Below, in pieces: positions 1-8,716 of a stretch of DNA of 43,165 nt. This stretch comes from Marinomonas sp. UCMA 3892. Lineage in GTDB: Bacteria > Pseudomonadota > Gammaproteobacteria > Pseudomonadales > Marinomonadaceae. The notes beneath the pieces were generated by a model. The model was given only the letters and a program-made list of their open reading frames with translations. It did not search any database and had not been told where the DNA came from. A program made the translations under genes and the position numbers. Location: contig NZ_PTXN01000025.1 of assembly GCF_012726345.1 (NCBI RefSeq), forward strand, positions 1-43,165, written 5' to 3'. How positions within the stretch are numbered: the first letter of the stretch is position 1; each line of letters starts with the position of its first letter.

Positions 1-26
1 CTGCTAAGCAGGGCGGGGTTTTTTCG
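1..26 (+). terminator. Right part of a terminator cut by the window edge
   Basis: A small stem CTGC-TAA-GCAG is followed by GGCGGGG and a six-T run. The matching left arm (a CCCCGCC-like stretch) would lie before base 1. It probably ends a plus-strand gene outside the window. Confidence 0.55.
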
Positions 27-128
27 TTTAGGCGGTGTAATAGGATTGCTCCCACATGCGTGTGGGGCTCTTTATCAAAGACACGCATGTGACAGTCGGC
101 ATCAGTCGTCAAGCTTTATATTAAGAAG

Positions 129-160
129 GCCCTGATAGCTACGCTGTCAGGGCTTTTTTT
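129..160 (+). terminator. Rho-independent terminator
   Basis: GCCCTGA (129-135) pairs with TCAGGGC (147-153), and a seven-T tract follows. It is the second plus-strand terminator in 160 bases with no coding gene between them. It may end a short untranslated RNA or back up the first terminator. Confidence 0.8.
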
Positions 161-195
161 CGTCTGCAGAAAATTCTTTTGCCTGTAGGAATACC

Positions 196-265
196 ATCTT
201 GTCATTGCCTTCGCTTGCGCCAGTTTCGCAAGCTCAACGCGTCAGCGCGACTCCAATGCCAAGAT
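196..265. repeat. Structured intergenic element, three-way junction
   Basis: The outer 12-bp inverted repeat (196-207 with 254-265, one mismatch) encloses two hairpins: GCTTGCG/CGCAAGC (213-219, 227-233) and CGCG-TCAG-CGCG (238-249). It has no T-loop motif or CCA end, so it is not a tRNA. It could be a REP- or MITE-like palindromic element or a small structured RNA. The pairing is seen directly; the function is unknown. Confidence 0.5.
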
Positions 266-330
266 AGCTAAAGGGAGGGGCGAATATTGATTCTGAAAAT
301 ATTTAAGAGAGCTGCGGATATAATCAAATT

Positions 331-386
331 AAAAAAGCCCTAGAAGTTATTATGCTCAATTGAGTGAGAGTTTACTTTTAGGGCTT
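331..386 (-). terminator. Terminator of the solute-binding protein gene
   Basis: AAGCCCTA (335-342) pairs with TAGGGCTT (379-386), with weaker inner pairing. Read on the minus strand the stem is followed by a six-U run (331-336). Confidence 0.75.
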
Positions 387-408
387 GGTGGATATCAGGT
401 AATAGGTC

Positions 409-1146
409 TTATTGTTGATTAAATTCCGCTAAGATTTCGTTGTAACGTCCAGAGGCTTGGAGTGATATTAGGCCTTTATTAAAAGCATCACGAAGTGCCT
501 CTGCGTTTGGTGCTGACTTTGCTATCAATAGGTATAGATCATTTTCTTCTAGAGGAGGAAGAAGTATCTGTAGCTGAGAGCCATCAATGCCTGCGGCTTT
601 AGCTGCTTCTTTTGCGACGGCTAAACTGTCTGCGTACAACTGCACTTCACCAGTATTCAATGCTTTAATGGCATCAGAAACTTCTGCGTATTCTTTAAGG
701 TTTGTAAATGGGAAGTTATCAAATGATTCTCCGATTACAGTGCCTTTTAACTTGGCAATAGTGTACTGATCAAGCTCTTCAAATGAAGAATAATTAGTAA
801 GAGGGAAGTCCGGCTTTTTGATTAAACCTGCTAAAACCGTATAGATAGGAATTGAAAAATAATATTCTTTCGCTCTTTCCTCTGAATAGTAACCGCCGAC
901 AATGGCGTCTTTGTCACCGTTTTTCGCGTTGTTCAATGCATTTTGCCAACCTGTGAATTCGATTGTAGAGTCATAACCTGATTCAGCAAGTGCTTCTTCT
1001 ACAATGGCTGTAATGAAGCCGCCTTTCTCTAAACTTTCTGCATAAAAAGGAGGCCAGTTCATCGTGGTTAGTTCAATTGTCTGTGCCTGCAAGGTAAGAG
1101 GTATAGCCATTACTAGAGGTAAAAAGAATTTTGTTATTTTTTTCAT
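409..1146 (-). CDS. Periplasmic solute-binding protein, SBP_bac_3 type
   Basis: A 245-residue secreted protein. The lysine-bearing N-terminus, a hydrophobic core and a likely cleavage after LQA (about residue 21) form a Sec signal peptide. The mature part looks like the two-lobed family 3 solute-binding fold: the opening NWPPFYAES, a lobe-1 motif around GYYSEERAKEYYFS, and a second lobe beginning near KLKGTVIGES. Such proteins bind amino acids or other small polar ligands in the periplasm. No ABC permease or ATPase gene is adjacent, so it may be an orphan receptor or serve a transporter encoded elsewhere. An AGGA ribosome site precedes the ATG and a terminator follows. The ligand cannot be told from sequence. 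Confidence 0.82.
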   Translation of the reverse strand: MKKITKFFLPLVMAIPLTLQAQTIELTTMNWPPFYAESLEKGGFITAIVEEALAESGYDSTIEFTGWQNALNNAKNGDKDAIVGGYYSEERAKEYYFSIPIYTVLAGLIKKPDFPLTNYSSFEELDQYTIAKLKGTVIGESFDNFPFTNLKEYAEVSDAIKALNTGEVQLYADSLAVAKEAAKAAGIDGSQLQILLPPLEENDLYLLIAKSAPNAEALRDAFNKGLISLQASGRYNEILAEFNQQ

Positions 1147-1295
1147 AGGTTAATCCTGTTATTAAGAAGGGATTTTTTATTCTTACTCATTGTATGCATA
1201 TTTTTGTTTATTTTATAGACAGCTGTCGTTAGTGGATAGAGGACGGTCGTATTTCTAATTTTGGAGGTTAATCATGTCTGGGGATGGGGGGTTCA

Positions 1296-1323
1296 CAAAA
1301 AAGCCCAGCTTGGTGCTGGGCTT
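1296..1323 (-). terminator. Terminator of ppk
   Basis: AAGCCCAGC (1301-1309) and GCTGGGCTT (1315-1323) form a perfect 9-bp stem with a five-base loop. On the minus strand it ends in a U run, 22 bases after the ppk stop. Confidence 0.88.
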
Positions 1324-1344
1324 TATGTATAAAAGCGATCTAGA

Positions 1345-3564
1345 TCATCGAGTATTGTCAGCCAGCTCACTAAGTAACGCGCGCTGAGCGCTGCGATATT
1401 CGCCTTTTCTAGGTTTGGATAGCTGGTACGAGCCGTCGCTTTGTAAAATCCAGCTTTGAGTATTATCTGTTAGATAGTATTCAAGTTCCTTTTTCACTCG
1501 GCGAGTCTGTTTATAATCCTGAAGAGGGAAGGCTACTTCAATACGGTTATTTAAGTTTCTATCCATACCATCGGCGCTTGATAAATAGACCTGAGGATTA
1601 CGATTGTTGTAGAAGTAATACACTCGGGTGTGTTCAAGGAATCGACCGATTACACTTCTGACGCGAATATTGGAAGATATTCCTTTGATTCCTGGGCGTA
1701 ATGTACAGATTCCTCGAACAATTAAGTCTATTTTTACACCCGCCTGAGATGCTTTATACAGGGATTGAACAAGTCTCTGCTCAGTTAAAGAATTCACTTT
1801 AATGATGATTCTAGAAGGGTCACCATTAAGGGCATTCTCCGCTTCTCTATTAATCATTTCTAGCAAGCGATCGCGAAGGGTAAATGGAGCATGTAATAGC
1901 TTTTTGACCTTCAGTTCTTTGCTCATACCGGTGAGTTGTTGGAAGACGCGATGAACATCATCACCAATTTCCTTATCACAAGTCATAAAGCTATAGTCGG
2001 TGTAAAGACGAGCATTACCTGCGTGATAGTTACCAGTTCCTAGGTGAACATAGCGAGTCAGATCTGCGCCTTCTCTACGGACGATCAGAATCATTTTTGC
2101 ATGAGTTTTATGTCGAACAACGCCATAGACGACAATGGCGCCAGCATCTTGTAGGCGGCTTGCCAAGGCTAAGTTTTCAGCTTCGTCGAAACGAGCACGT
2201 AATTCGATAACGACAGTAACTTCTTTGCCGTTTCGAGCTGCTTCAACTAATGCATTGGCAATTGGTGAACGCGAACCTGTTCTGTATAGAGTTTGGCGAA
2301 TTGCTACAACGTTTGGATCTTTTGCTGCTTCGCTTAATAAATCGATAACAGGTGAGAAGCTCTCAAACGGATGCATTAATAGATAATCACGCTGGCGAAT
2401 CGCCTCGAATAATCCTCCAGAGCTGGCTAGTTTTCTAGGCAAACCCGGTGAAAATGGAGGATACATTAGGTCTGGTCGATCAACGAGTTCTAGTACTGCC
2501 ATAAGACGGCTCAAATTAACTGGACCATCTATGCGATACAAGTCTTGCTGTTCTAAGTCAAATTGCTTAAGTAAAGAATCGACGATATGAAGTGGACAGT
2601 TTTCGGCGATTTCTAATCGTACTGAGCTACCGTAATGGCGACTTTGTAACTCTGTGCGTAACGCACCAGCCAAATCGACACCGATATCATCTGAGTCTAC
2701 TTCTAAATCGGCGTTACGAGTCAGGCGGAATTGGAAACAACCTTTGACTGTCATGCCGGGGAATAACTGATCCGCATGGGCGTGAATGATAGAAGAAAGG
2801 AAAACTAGATTATCGCCACCTTCACACACGTCATCTGGTAGTTTTACCAAGCGTGGTAGCGAGCTTGGTGCTGGAACAATGGCGAGGCCATTTTCGCGGC
2901 CGAAGGCATCACGACCTTCCAGTTCAACAACAAAGTTGAAGGTCTTGTTCGCTAGTCTTGGGAACGGATGTGCTGGATCGAGGCCGATAGGGCTGATGAT
3001 AGGCAGCACATTGTCACGAAAATAGCGTTTTACCCAAGCGGCTTGTTTTTCGTTCCATACGGTACGACGAATAAACTTAACGTTTTCATTCGCCAGTTTA
3101 GGCAAAATAATATCGTTGAGAATACGGTACTGACGACGTACTAGTTTGTGAGCATGTTCGCTAATTAAGCCGAGCACTTTTTTCGGATGCATGCCGTCAG
3201 GACCATTTTTTTCACGGCTGTATTCTAATTGGCTTTTTAAACCCGCTACGCGGATTTCGAAAAATTCGTCCATGTTTGAGCTGAAGATACACAGAAACAT
3301 CAATCTATTTAAGATTGGATGGTTTTCATCCATGGCTTGTTCAAGAACACGTGCGTTAAATTGTAAGTGACTTAACTCGCGGTTGAAGTAGAGCTCTGGA
3401 TCAGCCAGATCAATCTCTTCCGGTAGACGTTCTTCAATCGCTACCTTGTTGGGATCTTGTGGCTGTTCCGGAATGGGCTCTAAAACAAGCTCTGCATCCA
3501 ACTCTAAAGGTGGACTAGGAATGGTTTCTTTTTTATCTATTTCGTTCACCGACTGCTCAGACAT
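1345..3564 (-). CDS. ppk: Polyphosphate kinase 1
   Basis: Reversibly transfers the terminal phosphate of ATP to inorganic polyphosphate; acts at the inner face of the membrane or in the cytosol. At 739 residues it is about 50 longer than the E. coli enzyme because of an acidic, proline-rich N-terminal tail (residues 1-50). The conserved fold starts at ELYFNRELSHLQFN. The first phospholipase-D-like domain carries the autophosphorylated histidine in VVRHKTHAKM (H485); the second conserved histidine is in FLEHTRVYYF (H644). LGTGNYH near 508-514 is also family-typical. It lies downstream of hemB on the same strand with a 145-base gap that contains a palindrome. The matching exopolyphosphatase (ppx) is in the same window but about 10 kb away. 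Confidence 0.97.
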   Translation of the reverse strand: MSEQSVNEIDKKETIPSPPLELDAELVLEPIPEQPQDPNKVAIEERLPEEIDLADPELYFNRELSHLQFNARVLEQAMDENHPILNRLMFLCIFSSNMDEFFEIRVAGLKSQLEYSREKNGPDGMHPKKVLGLISEHAHKLVRRQYRILNDIILPKLANENVKFIRRTVWNEKQAAWVKRYFRDNVLPIISPIGLDPAHPFPRLANKTFNFVVELEGRDAFGRENGLAIVPAPSSLPRLVKLPDDVCEGGDNLVFLSSIIHAHADQLFPGMTVKGCFQFRLTRNADLEVDSDDIGVDLAGALRTELQSRHYGSSVRLEIAENCPLHIVDSLLKQFDLEQQDLYRIDGPVNLSRLMAVLELVDRPDLMYPPFSPGLPRKLASSGGLFEAIRQRDYLLMHPFESFSPVIDLLSEAAKDPNVVAIRQTLYRTGSRSPIANALVEAARNGKEVTVVIELRARFDEAENLALASRLQDAGAIVVYGVVRHKTHAKMILIVRREGADLTRYVHLGTGNYHAGNARLYTDYSFMTCDKEIGDDVHRVFQQLTGMSKELKVKKLLHAPFTLRDRLLEMINREAENALNGDPSRIIIKVNSLTEQRLVQSLYKASQAGVKIDLIVRGICTLRPGIKGISSNIRVRSVIGRFLEHTRVYYFYNNRNPQVYLSSADGMDRNLNNRIEVAFPLQDYKQTRRVKKELEYYLTDNTQSWILQSDGSYQLSKPRKGEYRSAQRALLSELADNTR

Positions 3565-3620
3565 GCGCTTTAATTCTCTCTAAATACCGTTTTATTGTGT
3601 TGTTGGTATCATTGTTCCTT

Positions 3621-3639
3621 TGCCTACAGTATGTAGGCA
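3621..3639. promoter_or_regulatory. 19-bp palindrome upstream of ppk
   Basis: TGCCTACA (3621-3628), a GTA spacer, then TGTAGGCA (3632-3639): perfect 8-bp arms. It sits 57 bases before the ppk start codon, with no U tract on either strand. An operator is more likely than a terminator. The regulator is unknown. Confidence 0.45.
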
Positions 3640-3709
3640 TATACTAACAAATTACACCAACGCAGCCTGCTGGTCACCGATTCTGTGCGTTTATTTTTAC
3701 TAAAAGCCG

Positions 3710-4705
3710 TTAGCTTTTAGTTTTCAGCAGGCGTGCTGCATCTTTTGCAAAATAAGTCAGGATGCCATCTGCACCAGCGCGTTTGAATGCTAGGAGTGAT
3801 TCCATCATTACTGTATCTTTATCTAGCCAGCCATTTTGAAAGGCGGCCATGTGCATTGCGTACTCTCCACTTACTTGATAAGCAAACGTTGGTACTTCAA
3901 GTTCTGTTTTCACTCGACGTACGATGTCTAAATAAGGCATGCCTGGTTTTACCATGACCATATCCGCGCCTTCCTCTATATCGAGCATCACTTCGCGGAT
4001 GGCTTCATTAGAGTTGGCTGGGTCAATTTGGTACGTAAATTTATTGCCTTTACCAAGGTTACCGCTTGAACCTATTGCATCACGGAATGGGCCGTAGTAA
4101 GCCGAAGCGTATTTGGCTGCATATGCCATGATAAGTGTATTAATAAAACCTTCAGCTTCAAGTTCATCACGGATTTCACCAATGCGTCCATCCATCATGT
4201 CGGATGGTGCAACGATGTCAGCGCCTGCTTGGGCATGTGAAAGTGCTTGTTTTACTAGCGTGTCGACGGTGATGTCATTCAGCACATAACCTGATTCATC
4301 AATGATGCCGTCTTGGCCGTGAGTGGTATAAGGGTCTAGCGCAACATCTGTTAATACACCAAGCTCTGGGAAAGACTCTTTTAAAGCGCGAACAGCACGT
4401 TGTACTAAACCATTCGGATTGTAGGCTTCTTCAGCAAGTAAGGACTTTTTATCACTTTCGACAACAGGAAATAGCGCGATCGTAGGGATACCTAACTCGA
4501 CAAGCTCTTTGGCTTCTTCTAAAAGTAAGTCGATAGAAAGGCGCTCAATGTTTGGCATGGAAGGAATGGCTTCGCGCACATTATTGCCTTCAATAATAAA
4601 CATTGGGTAGATTAAATCGTCTGTAGTAAGGCGATGCTCGCGCATCAGGCGGCGAGAAAAATCATTTTTACGCATGCGGCGCATACGAGTGTATGGAAAT
4701 GTCAT
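3710..4705 (-). CDS. hemB: Porphobilinogen synthase (delta-aminolevulinic acid dehydratase)
   Basis: Condenses two 5-aminolevulinate molecules to porphobilinogen in cytosolic tetrapyrrole (heme) synthesis. 331 residues, normal length. The two active-site lysines are K198 (in AYAAKYAS) and K253 (in MVMVKPGMPYLD), the latter forming the Schiff base. The metal-site loop reads DVALDPYTTHGQDG, with aspartate and alanine where zinc enzymes such as E. coli HemB have cysteines. This matches the Pseudomonas-type magnesium-dependent subfamily. GGAGAGA precedes the ATG. A strong palindrome (4742-4762) lies just upstream and may be an operator. Confidence 0.97.
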   Translation of the reverse strand: MTFPYTRMRRMRKNDFSRRLMREHRLTTDDLIYPMFIIEGNNVREAIPSMPNIERLSIDLLLEEAKELVELGIPTIALFPVVESDKKSLLAEEAYNPNGLVQRAVRALKESFPELGVLTDVALDPYTTHGQDGIIDESGYVLNDITVDTLVKQALSHAQAGADIVAPSDMMDGRIGEIRDELEAEGFINTLIMAYAAKYASAYYGPFRDAIGSSGNLGKGNKFTYQIDPANSNEAIREVMLDIEEGADMVMVKPGMPYLDIVRRVKTELEVPTFAYQVSGEYAMHMAAFQNGWLDKDTVMMESLLAFKRAGADGILTYFAKDAARLLKTKS

Positions 4706-4741
4706 CCAATATCTCTCCTTTTCGCTGTGTATGAATGTACT

Positions 4742-4762
4742 TTAGTATTGTTACAATACTAA
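4742..4762. promoter_or_regulatory. 21-bp near-perfect palindrome in the hemB promoter region
   Basis: The arms TTAGTATTGT (4742-4751) and ACAATACTAA (4753-4762) are exact reverse complements around a single T. The centre is about 47 bases upstream of the hemB ATG, a position fit for a repressor overlapping the promoter. It has no flanking T run on the hemB strand. The binding factor is not recognised. Confidence 0.5.
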
Positions 4763-4854
4763 GACAGTGCCAGATTAAAAGCTTTGTGTTAAGACAAAAC
4801 TTTACTGATTTCTAGCACTTAGTCTTTGTTTATCCGTTCTTTTGGGGTTTAAGT

Positions 4855-6780
4855 TTAGATTAGTTGCGCTTCGGCTTCTTCAAGTTCCTCTTGTGCTTCG
4901 AACCACGCTTCTTCACTTTCAGCTTGGGCTTTTTTCCATTTCGCCTCATCACTCAATAAACTTTGCAGTTTGTTTCTTTGATCGGCTTCGTAAAGGCTTG
5001 AGTCAGCCATTGCTTCGGCAATACGATCAAGATGTTCTTGTGCTGCTTGAACTGCTTTTTCATACTTCTCGATTTGTTTGCGCAGCGGACGTAATTTTTC
5101 GCGCATTTCAGCCGCTTTACGGCGTTCTTCCTTACGATCCACTTTATCGATTTTATCTCCAGCTAATTCGCCTTTTTCAAGTTGCGCGGCACTGGCTTGT
5201 CTTGCTTGTAACCATGCATGATAAGCAGATAAGTCGCCATCGAACGCTTGGATTTGATGGTCAGCGACAAGGTAAAACTCATCGACGGTACTGTTTAGCA
5301 AATGTCTATCGTGGGATACCAATAAAATGGAACCTGGGAATTCTTGCAAGGCTTCAGTTAATGCTTGGCGCATTTCGATATCCAAGTGGTTGGTTGGCTC
5401 ATCGAGTACTAATAGGTTTGGTTTTGTCCAAGAAATTAATGACAAAGCCAAACGTGCTTTTTCTCCGCCTGAAAAGCCTTTTACCGCACGCAGTGCATCG
5501 TCCCCAATAAAACCAAAACCCCCTAGGTAACGACGAATATCACTCTCAAGCACTTTTGGGGTGAGTCGTTGAATATGCAGTAATGGTGAGGCTTCTAAGT
5601 CGAGAGCGCTTAGTTGATGCTGTGAGAAATAACCGATCTTTAGGTTTTCTCCTAAGATGCGATCACCAGCCAAAATGCTAATTTCGCCAACAATGGATTT
5701 GATGAGCGTCGATTTACCCGCGCCGTTAGGGCCAAGTAAGCCAATGCGTTGACCATCTCGAAGGGCAAAGTTTGTGTTGCCAAGCTGAACGGTTTTTGTG
5801 CCTGATTCTGATGTATAACCCAAGTCTGCTTGAGATAAATTAATCAATAATTGTGAGGTTTTCTCGGCCACAGGGATTGTAAATTCAAATTGCGAATCAA
5901 TATGTGCTGGGCCGATAATTTCCATTTTCTCGAGCATTTTTAAGCGGCTCTGAGCTTGCTTGGCTTTATCGGCTTTGTAACGAAAGCGATCCACATATTG
6001 TTGTAGGTGAGCGCGTTTCTCTTGTTGTTTTTCGTAGTTGGCTTGTTGTTGCGCTAAGTGCTCAGCACGTTGGCGTTCATAATCCGAGTAGTTACCTTTA
6101 TAAAGCACCAATTGCTTTTGATATAGGTGAACAATATGACTACAAATACCATCTAAAAAATCTCTATCATGGGAGATTAATAATAAAGTGCCGGGGTATT
6201 GGCGCAGCCAGTTTTCTAACCACATGACAGCATCCAAATCCAAGTGGTTGGTTGGTTCGTCGAGCAAGAGCACGTCGGAAGGGCACATTAAGGCTTTGGC
6301 AAGGTTAAGGCGAATTCGCCAGCCGCCAGAAAAGTCAGACACGGGCCTCTGCATGTCTGTCATTTTGAAGCCTAGCCCTTGCAGAAGTGTTTCGCCTCTT
6401 GATTGAGCTGTGTAGCCATGAGCATTTTCATATTCACCTAGCCAACTTGCATGAGCATGATCGTCGCCACTTGCTTGTGCTTTGGCAATATTGCTTTCTA
6501 TGTCTCTTAGACGATCGTCACCATCTAGACAATAATCCAAAGCACTGCGTTGCGTTTCTTCAACTTCCTGAGCCATAAAAGCAATACGGCGTTGTCCTGG
6601 CAGAATAACTTCGCCAGTATCAGCATGTAGCTCGCCTTTGATCATGGCGAATAAAGAGGATTTGCCAGCGCCATTAGCACCAATCAGACCGACTTTTTGA
6701 CCTTCAAAGATGGTGAGGTCGGCTTCTTCAAGTAGGAACTGAGTGCCACGCTGTAAACTAACTTCAGTAAATTGGATCAT
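4855..6780 (-). CDS. yheS: ABC-F family ATPase, YheS-like
   Basis: A soluble tandem-ABC protein without membrane segments. ABC-F proteins act on ribosomes as translation factors. The start is set at MIQFTEVSLQ, giving 641 residues; a longer reading frame adds 22 unlikely residues. First cassette: Walker A GANGAGKS (34-41), signature SGGWR (151), Walker B LLLDEPTNHLD (171-181). The charged P-site tRNA-interacting linker is around 225-290. Second cassette: GPNGAGKS (350-357), SGGEKA (437-442), LVLDEPTNHLD (457-467). A long C-terminal coiled coil (about 545-641) and the total length fit YheS better than Uup. It is divergent from hslO. Confidence 0.9.
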   Translation of the reverse strand: MIQFTEVSLQRGTQFLLEEADLTIFEGQKVGLIGANGAGKSSLFAMIKGELHADTGEVILPGQRRIAFMAQEVEETQRSALDYCLDGDDRLRDIESNIAKAQASGDDHAHASWLGEYENAHGYTAQSRGETLLQGLGFKMTDMQRPVSDFSGGWRIRLNLAKALMCPSDVLLLDEPTNHLDLDAVMWLENWLRQYPGTLLLISHDRDFLDGICSHIVHLYQKQLVLYKGNYSDYERQRAEHLAQQQANYEKQQEKRAHLQQYVDRFRYKADKAKQAQSRLKMLEKMEIIGPAHIDSQFEFTIPVAEKTSQLLINLSQADLGYTSESGTKTVQLGNTNFALRDGQRIGLLGPNGAGKSTLIKSIVGEISILAGDRILGENLKIGYFSQHQLSALDLEASPLLHIQRLTPKVLESDIRRYLGGFGFIGDDALRAVKGFSGGEKARLALSLISWTKPNLLVLDEPTNHLDIEMRQALTEALQEFPGSILLVSHDRHLLNSTVDEFYLVADHQIQAFDGDLSAYHAWLQARQASAAQLEKGELAGDKIDKVDRKEERRKAAEMREKLRPLRKQIEKYEKAVQAAQEHLDRIAEAMADSSLYEADQRNKLQSLLSDEAKWKKAQAESEEAWFEAQEELEEAEAQLI

Positions 6781-7024
6781 AAAAACTAGGAATCTCTTAT
6801 CTCTATTAATGAGAAGTGATGTTGGTCGTTTCAATAGAAAGTACAATGCGAAACATTTTAGAGTGCTGCTAGACTAAACGAAATAGCAAGCGTGCATATT
6901 CCCAGTACATTTCCTAGTTAATCACGGTTTAAAGTAGATGATTGATCGTCTCAAGGGTAAAATGGCGGCAATATTTATTTGAACTTTTTTAGTTAGGCTT
7001 TTCGGCCTGAACAAGGTGTGCTTT

Positions 7025-7900
7025 GTGAACAATGTAACCATAAACGAAATCCAGCGTTTTTCCTTTGATAATAGTAATGTTCGTGGTGAACGCGTGTTAC
7101 TGAATGACGCTTATCAAGAAATCATTAAGCGTAAGCAATATCCGCTAGCGTTAGAAAAACTCCTTGGTGAGTTTGTTGCTGCAATCGCGTTATTAAGAGA
7201 CATTGTCAAAATAGATGGTGTGTTATCTATTCAAGCTAAGGGCTACGGCTTTTTGTCGACTTTGATGACAGAATGTGACGAGCACCAAAATCTTCGTGGT
7301 ATTGCTCAATGGGATGAAAGCCAAGAAGTGCCAGAGGCTATTTCTTTAAAAGATGTACTTGAAGGTGGTTATTTGGCGATTACTATCCAACCACGTAATG
7401 GCCAGCGTTACCAAGGCATTGTCGAGATCGTTGGTGACACCTTGTCTGAATGCCTTGAGCAGTACTTCTCTCAGTCAGAGCAGTTACCAAGCCGAGTTTG
7501 GCTGGCGGCCAACGGTGCACAATGTGGTGGTTTGTTCTTGCAGCGCTTGCCAGAAGAACAAGCGAAAGAAGGTGATGAGGATGCTTGGGAGCGTTTGACG
7601 CATCTTGCTTCTACGGTTAAAGAAGATGAATTGCTTGGACTTGAAACTGGTGAGTTGCTTCATCGCCTATACCATGAAGAAGAAGTTCGTCTTTATGACA
7701 CTAAAGTGATGCAATTCGGTTGTTCATGCTCTCGTCAGCGTACTTTAGATGCTGTGATGTCACTAGGCACTGAAGAAATACGTGAGCTTCTTATTGAGCA
7801 AGGTAGCGTAAAAGTAGACTGCCAATTCTGCGCAGAAAAGTATGAATTTACCGAAGCCGATTTGGTTGATTTGCTCGGTGATCAAGCGAAAACTCACTAA
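7025..7900 (+). CDS. hslO: Redox-regulated chaperone Hsp33
   Basis: A cytosolic holdase activated by oxidation together with unfolding. The C-terminal zinc switch is visible as CSC (C233, C235) and CQFC (C266, C269), the family CxC...CxxC motif. The GTG at 7025 is chosen because AAGG (7012-7015) lies nine bases before it, whereas the upstream in-frame GTG at 7016 abuts that site. This gives 291 residues, the usual length. The next gene (CBS protein) is convergent with an 18-base gap and no obvious terminator. Confidence 0.95.
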   Translation: MNNVTINEIQRFSFDNSNVRGERVLLNDAYQEIIKRKQYPLALEKLLGEFVAAIALLRDIVKIDGVLSIQAKGYGFLSTLMTECDEHQNLRGIAQWDESQEVPEAISLKDVLEGGYLAITIQPRNGQRYQGIVEIVGDTLSECLEQYFSQSEQLPSRVWLAANGAQCGGLFLQRLPEEQAKEGDEDAWERLTHLASTVKEDELLGLETGELLHRLYHEEEVRLYDTKVMQFGCSCSRQRTLDAVMSLGTEEIRELLIEQGSVKVDCQFCAEKYEFTEADLVDLLGDQAKTH

Positions 7901-7918
7901 TTTAAAAGACTACAGACG

Positions 7919-8320
7919 CTAAAACGTGGCGTGATTGACAAGGTCGCGCCACGAAATAATACCAATGACATGATCTTCATCGTCTGTTACTGGTAAACAG
8001 GAAATATCTACTCGTTTTAGCCACGCCACAATTTCTTCTACTGGTGTTTCTGCTCTTACTGTAATGGGCTGGCGTGTCATCACTTGATGAGCAGCTCTAT
8101 TTAAGGTGTCTAGATCTCTAGGTTGCTCTGAAGCACTGTCTATAAAAGGGCTGATTAGGCGCAACAAATCCCTGTCTGAAATAATACCAACCAGTTTATC
8201 TTTTTCGGTGACTGGAAGATGATGGAAGCCATTCGTTTCCATAATTTGTTTGACATTGGGCAAGCGCTCATCCATGTCGACACAGATGACATTCTTTACC
8301 ATGATATCTTGTGCTTTCAT
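7919..8320 (-). CDS. CBS-domain pair protein
   Basis: About 133 residues made of two CBS motifs: the first around DIMVKNVICVDMDERL to LVGIISDRDLLRL, the second around MTRQPITVRAETPVEE to VIGIISWRDLVNH. CBS pairs bind adenine nucleotides and often sense energy state or regulate a partner; none is encoded in the same chain. GGGGAG lies seven bases before the ATG at 8320 but only one base before the ATG at 8326, so the inner start is preferred. The target is unknown. Confidence 0.85.
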   Translation of the reverse strand: MKAQDIMVKNVICVDMDERLPNVKQIMETNGFHHLPVTEKDKLVGIISDRDLLRLISPFIDSASEQPRDLDTLNRAAHQVMTRQPITVRAETPVEEIVAWLKRVDISCLPVTDDEDHVIGIISWRDLVNHATF

Positions 8321-8716
8321 TGCCATACTCCCCAGTACCCTAAATTATAGAATTTAGTATATTTATACTGAACATTAATATTTAAATATAGTAGCCAAAT
8401 CGAAGCATGTTTTTTCTTAATGTTGTTAACATCGCCTTTCTTGTCGCTAAAGTCAATAAAATGAACGCTATCGTGAAAATTGAAATGTGAATATATCTAC
8501 ATTCTTATACTAAGGTCTCAAGACATTATTTTTAAAATCCGTATAATTAACCCACACCTGCTCAGAATCCCTTATTAAGCTGATTTTCTATGGATTTTTG
8601 GCATACGAGCAAAGGCGTTCTGAGGAGAGGGTGGAGAAAGTAAAGCAGAGCATTCTGAAATATTACTGCTGGCCAAAAGCCTCTTTTCTACATCACTCTC
8701 AAATTCACAATTGGCT
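8321..8716. other. Intergenic region before mqo
   Basis: About 390 bases without a convincing gene. It is AT-rich in its first half. A 7-bp inverted repeat, CTCAGAA (8561-8567) with TTCTGAG (8618-8624), could shape the mqo leader. A 17-codon frame begins at the ATG near 8590, but its purine-rich interior gives no clear evidence of translation. No terminator or known riboswitch was recognised. Confidence 0.5.

Noticed and set aside
196..265. tRNA gene
   Set aside because: No T-loop, anticodon arm or CCA; the two inner stems do not match a cloverleaf.
3699..3721. Terminator overlapping the hemB stop codon
   Set aside because: The 9-bp stem is real but is followed on the minus strand by A residues, not U, so it is unlikely to terminate hemB.
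4842..5510. Long plus-strand frame of 222 codons opposite yheS
   Set aside because: It is antisense to the second ABC cassette and its composition follows the reverse of that gene.
6992..7012. RNA thermometer at the hslO ribosome site
   Set aside because: A bulged hairpin ends just before the AAGG, but does not clearly sequester it, so evidence is too weak.
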